This document shows positions 62,100 to 64,000 of a DNA stretch of 64,000 nucleotides, piece by piece. The position numbers were made by a program, and so were the translations under genes. Where the stretch lies: positions 3,038,001 to 3,102,000 of the forward strand of contig NZ_JACCAS010000001.1 in assembly GCF_013409255.1 (NCBI RefSeq), given 5' to 3'. Each line of letters starts with the position of its first letter. The first letter of the stretch is position 1. The DNA is from Paraburkholderia bryophila. Its GTDB lineage: Bacteria; Pseudomonadota; Gammaproteobacteria; Burkholderiales; Burkholderiaceae. The notes below the pieces were generated by a model. The model saw only the letters and a program-made list of their open reading frames with translations. It did not search any database and was not told the DNA's origin.

Positions 62100-62361
62100 G
62101 GCACTCTCCAGCAAAGGGAAACAGGATGGGATAGGGCACGGCAATAGTGCGCACACCAGTCGATGCGGCAACGCCCAAGCATCGCGCAGAGCGCTCCCCG
62201 GCACATTAGCGTGCGCGGATGACAGAAATTCCACGCGGACGGCAATCCGATGCAAGCCGCAGGCCAACGCGGATTTCGAACCGGTCATTGACGACGGATA
62301 AACCGTGTTCACTTCGCTGGGTCTTGCCATGCTGCCCGCCGCCGCCCGTGCGCCGCCCGCG

Positions 62362-62964
62362 TCACCGCCCGTAGTTCACCACCATCCGCACGCTGCCGAG
62401 CGTGGCGGTGCCGATCTCGTGATCGAACATCAGCGCGGGACGGCCTTGCGCGAGGCGCAGATCGGCGGTGCTCAGCGCATACACGGTGACGATATACCGG
62501 TGAGGTTTTCCCGGCGGCGGACACGGGCCGCCATAACCGTCGACGTCGAAATCGTTGCGCGCTTCAACCGCGCCCAGTTTGCTGAGGAAGCCGGAGAAGC
62601 TCGCGTTCTCCGGCAAGCTCTGCACGCTGGCGGGAATGCCGGCCACTGCCCAATGCCACCAGCCGCGGCCGGGCGCGTCTTCGTCGAACATCGTGACGGC
62701 GAAGCTGCGCGTTCCGGGTGGCGCGTCGTGCCAGCTGAGTTGCGGCGAGCGATTGCCGCCTTTGCAGTCGTCCTGATTGAAAACCTGAACGTCCGCCACG
62801 GTACCGCCCGCGTGGAAGCTCGCGCTGGTTAGCGTGAATGCGTTCTCGGAGAGCGCGCTCGGGCTATGCGCCGCGAGCAGCGCGACACCCAGCGCGGCGC
62901 AGAAGAAAGACGGCGTACGGCGGAACGGCGAAGCAAGCGAAACAACCAGGCAACGCGAGCGCAT
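62362..62964 (-). CDS. YbhB/YbcL-type PEBP family protein, exported
   Basis: A 200-aa protein with a signal peptide (PSFFCAALGVALLAAHSPSALS). The phosphatidylethanolamine-binding/Raf-kinase-inhibitor-like fold shows CKGGNRSPQLSWHDAPPGTRSFAVTMFDEDAPG, WWHWAVAGIPAS and YGGPCPPPGKPHRYIVTVYAL. It probably acts in the periplasm by binding small anionic ligands. The bacterial function is unclear. N-terminal residues before the hydrophobic stretch are long (about 18), so the true start could be a little downstream. Confidence 0.88.
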   Translation of the reverse strand: MRSRCLVVSLASPFRRTPSFFCAALGVALLAAHSPSALSENAFTLTSASFHAGGTVADVQVFNQDDCKGGNRSPQLSWHDAPPGTRSFAVTMFDEDAPGRGWWHWAVAGIPASVQSLPENASFSGFLSKLGAVEARNDFDVDGYGGPCPPPGKPHRYIVTVYALSTADLRLAQGRPALMFDHEIGTATLGSVRMVVNYGR

Positions 62965-63004
62965 GTGCCGGTTCTCCTGTCAGGGCGCGAGGCGGTCGTC
63001 CTCG

Positions 63005-63032
63005 CATCATCATTGTCCCATCATCATTGTCC
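63005..63032. repeat. 14-bp direct repeat, two copies
   Basis: CATCATCATTGTCC occurs twice head to tail, in the intergenic region between the PEBP gene and the response regulator, roughly 210-240 bp before the latter's start. Possibly a regulator-binding repeat or a local duplication. Confidence 0.85.
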
Positions 63033-63241
63033 CTATTTTGTGCCCCGAGGTCGAATCATGTCTAACATTAGCTCTGCGATACATCATTGTTGTCATTGGC
63101 GGGGTTTGCGGATGGAATATCGGCTATAGTCGGAGGAATTGTCCGCGTCAGTATCGACCGCGTTTTCATCCGATTGAATACCTACAATAGAAAAGCATGC
63201 CAGAAGTTCTGGAGAGAGTTTTATCCGTCGAGGGGAGGGCA

Positions 63242-63931
63242 ATGCAAGATCCAGTCAGGGTCGTAATCGCCGACGACCATCCGGTAATTCTGTTCGGCGC
63301 CGAGCAGGCTTTACTCAAGTTTCCCGGTCTGCAGGTCGTCGCGCATGCGCGGCAATCCACAGAATTGATCAAGCTGCTGCAAACCGTAGCCTGCGACGTG
63401 CTCGTCACCGATCTCGCCATGCCGGGCGGACAGTACGGCGACGGGCTGCCGCTCATCGGTTATTTGCGCCGCAATTTCCCGAACCTTCCTATCGTCGTGC
63501 TAACCATGCTGGAGAACGCCGCGTTGCTGAAGCGGCTGAGCGAGCTTGGCGTGACGTCGGTCGTCAACAAGTCGGACGATCTGAGTCACATTGGTCTTGC
63601 AGTGCAGCACGTTAGCCGCAAGCTCGAATACATGAGTCCGTCCGTCAAAGCTTCGCTCGACGCGCTGCGTATGAACGCCGGCGGCAAGACCGACGAAGTG
63701 ATGTTGTCGCGGCGCGAACTCGAGGTGGTGCGCCGCTTCGTGTCCGGCATGACGATCAAGGAAATCTCGGAGCAGCTCAACCGCAGCATCAAGACGATCA
63801 GCACGCAGAAGAACACGGCCATGCGCAAGCTCGGTATCGAGCGTGATTCCGAATTGTTCCAGTACGCGCAAAGCAATGGGCTGCTGAATCTGTCGTCCAG
63901 TTCGGTGGAAGGTACCAGCGAGGCGCCTTAG
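63242..63931 (+). CDS. LuxR-type response regulator (RcsB-like)
   Basis: A 229-aa regulator. The receiver domain (RVVIADDHPVILFGAEQAL, phospho-acceptor Asp in VLVTDLAMPGG, IVVLTMLENAALLKRLSELG, NKSDD) is followed by a LuxR HTH (LSRRELEVVRRFVSGMTIKEISEQLNRSIKTISTQKNTAMRKLG). The DDHP...LAMPGGQYGDGLPLIGYLRR layout resembles RcsB. The cognate kinase is not in the window and may be a hybrid or orphan partner. ATG 63242 has a strong GAGGGGAGGG site just before it and is preferred over ATG 63197. Confidence 0.9.
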   Translation: MQDPVRVVIADDHPVILFGAEQALLKFPGLQVVAHARQSTELIKLLQTVACDVLVTDLAMPGGQYGDGLPLIGYLRRNFPNLPIVVLTMLENAALLKRLSELGVTSVVNKSDDLSHIGLAVQHVSRKLEYMSPSVKASLDALRMNAGGKTDEVMLSRRELEVVRRFVSGMTIKEISEQLNRSIKTISTQKNTAMRKLGIERDSELFQYAQSNGLLNLSSSSVEGTSEAP

Positions 63932-64000
63932 ATCAGGGCGCGCCTGATCGGGCGTAAGCGGGTGCGTAACGGTACTAACGGTCTGAACCCGCGCGAAACG

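Noticed and set aside
1-64000. CRISPR arrays, insertion sequences, integrases, rRNA genes
   Set aside because: No spaced direct repeats, transposase or integrase motifs, or rRNA sequence recognised anywhere in the window.

Overview
The window is a high-GC bacterial chromosome segment whose genes and gene order fit Burkholderia sensu lato (probably Paraburkholderia, Betaproteobacteria). Supporting marks are an SAH riboswitch before ahcY, a dppABCDF set followed by a TraB-like gene, a pxpBCA-DUF969/DUF979 cluster, a DUF2957 lipoprotein pair and glmUS. The genus call is inference from gene content. No insertion sequence, prophage, rRNA operon, CRISPR array or ordinary decoding tRNA was seen. Most of the window is compact core chromosome.

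Layout. 1-4.6 kb: partial LysR regulator, a GT2 glycosyltransferase, then the methyl-cycle unit (SAH riboswitch, ahcY, a holin-like membrane protein, metF). 4.8-11.7 kb: a dipeptide ABC transporter and a TraB/GumN protein. 11.9-12.5 kb: BrnT/BrnA toxin-antitoxin. 12.6-14.4 kb: TPR protein with a GT9-like C-terminus. 14.5-19.9 kb: 5-oxoproline use (pxpB, pxpC, pxpA), putative DUF969/DUF979 permease and a divergent winged-helix regulator. 20-32.6 kb: housekeeping genes (5-FTHF cyclo-ligase, lytic transglycosylase, cca, folate/pteridine genes, ttcA, glmU, glmS). 33-39.3 kb: GST with a divergent WYL regulator sharing an operator, a phosphoesterase, a di-haem peroxidase, a small transglycosylase and a DUF2242 lipoprotein. 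39.3-39.9 kb: an AT-richer intergenic region with DnaA-box-like sites, then two overlapping small unknown genes.

40.4-46.0 kb is the most interesting part: an RNA-repair locus. A minus-strand operon of slipin, RtcB RNA ligase and a nucleotidyltransferase faces a divergent rtcR (CARF plus sigma-54 activator). The roughly 490-nt leader of that operon begins at a near-consensus -24/-12 promoter. It holds three tandem tRNA-like elements, each with a canonical T-loop motif, and at least one of them cannot decode because its anticodon arm is closed by a UUCG tetraloop. The predicted transcription start falls on the first base of the first element. I infer that an RNA-damage-induced operon carries its own tRNA mimics, as decoys, repair substrates or feedback ligands for RtcR.

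46-64 kb: EamA transporter, an RstAB-like two-component pair next to a MipA/OmpV porin-like gene, a reductase/IclR pair, Mut7-C protein, a heptanucleotide repeat, LysE exporter, a candidate orphan sRNA, OmpW, two DUF2957 lipoproteins, argC, a flavodoxin-like protein, a PEBP-family protein and an RcsB-like response regulator.
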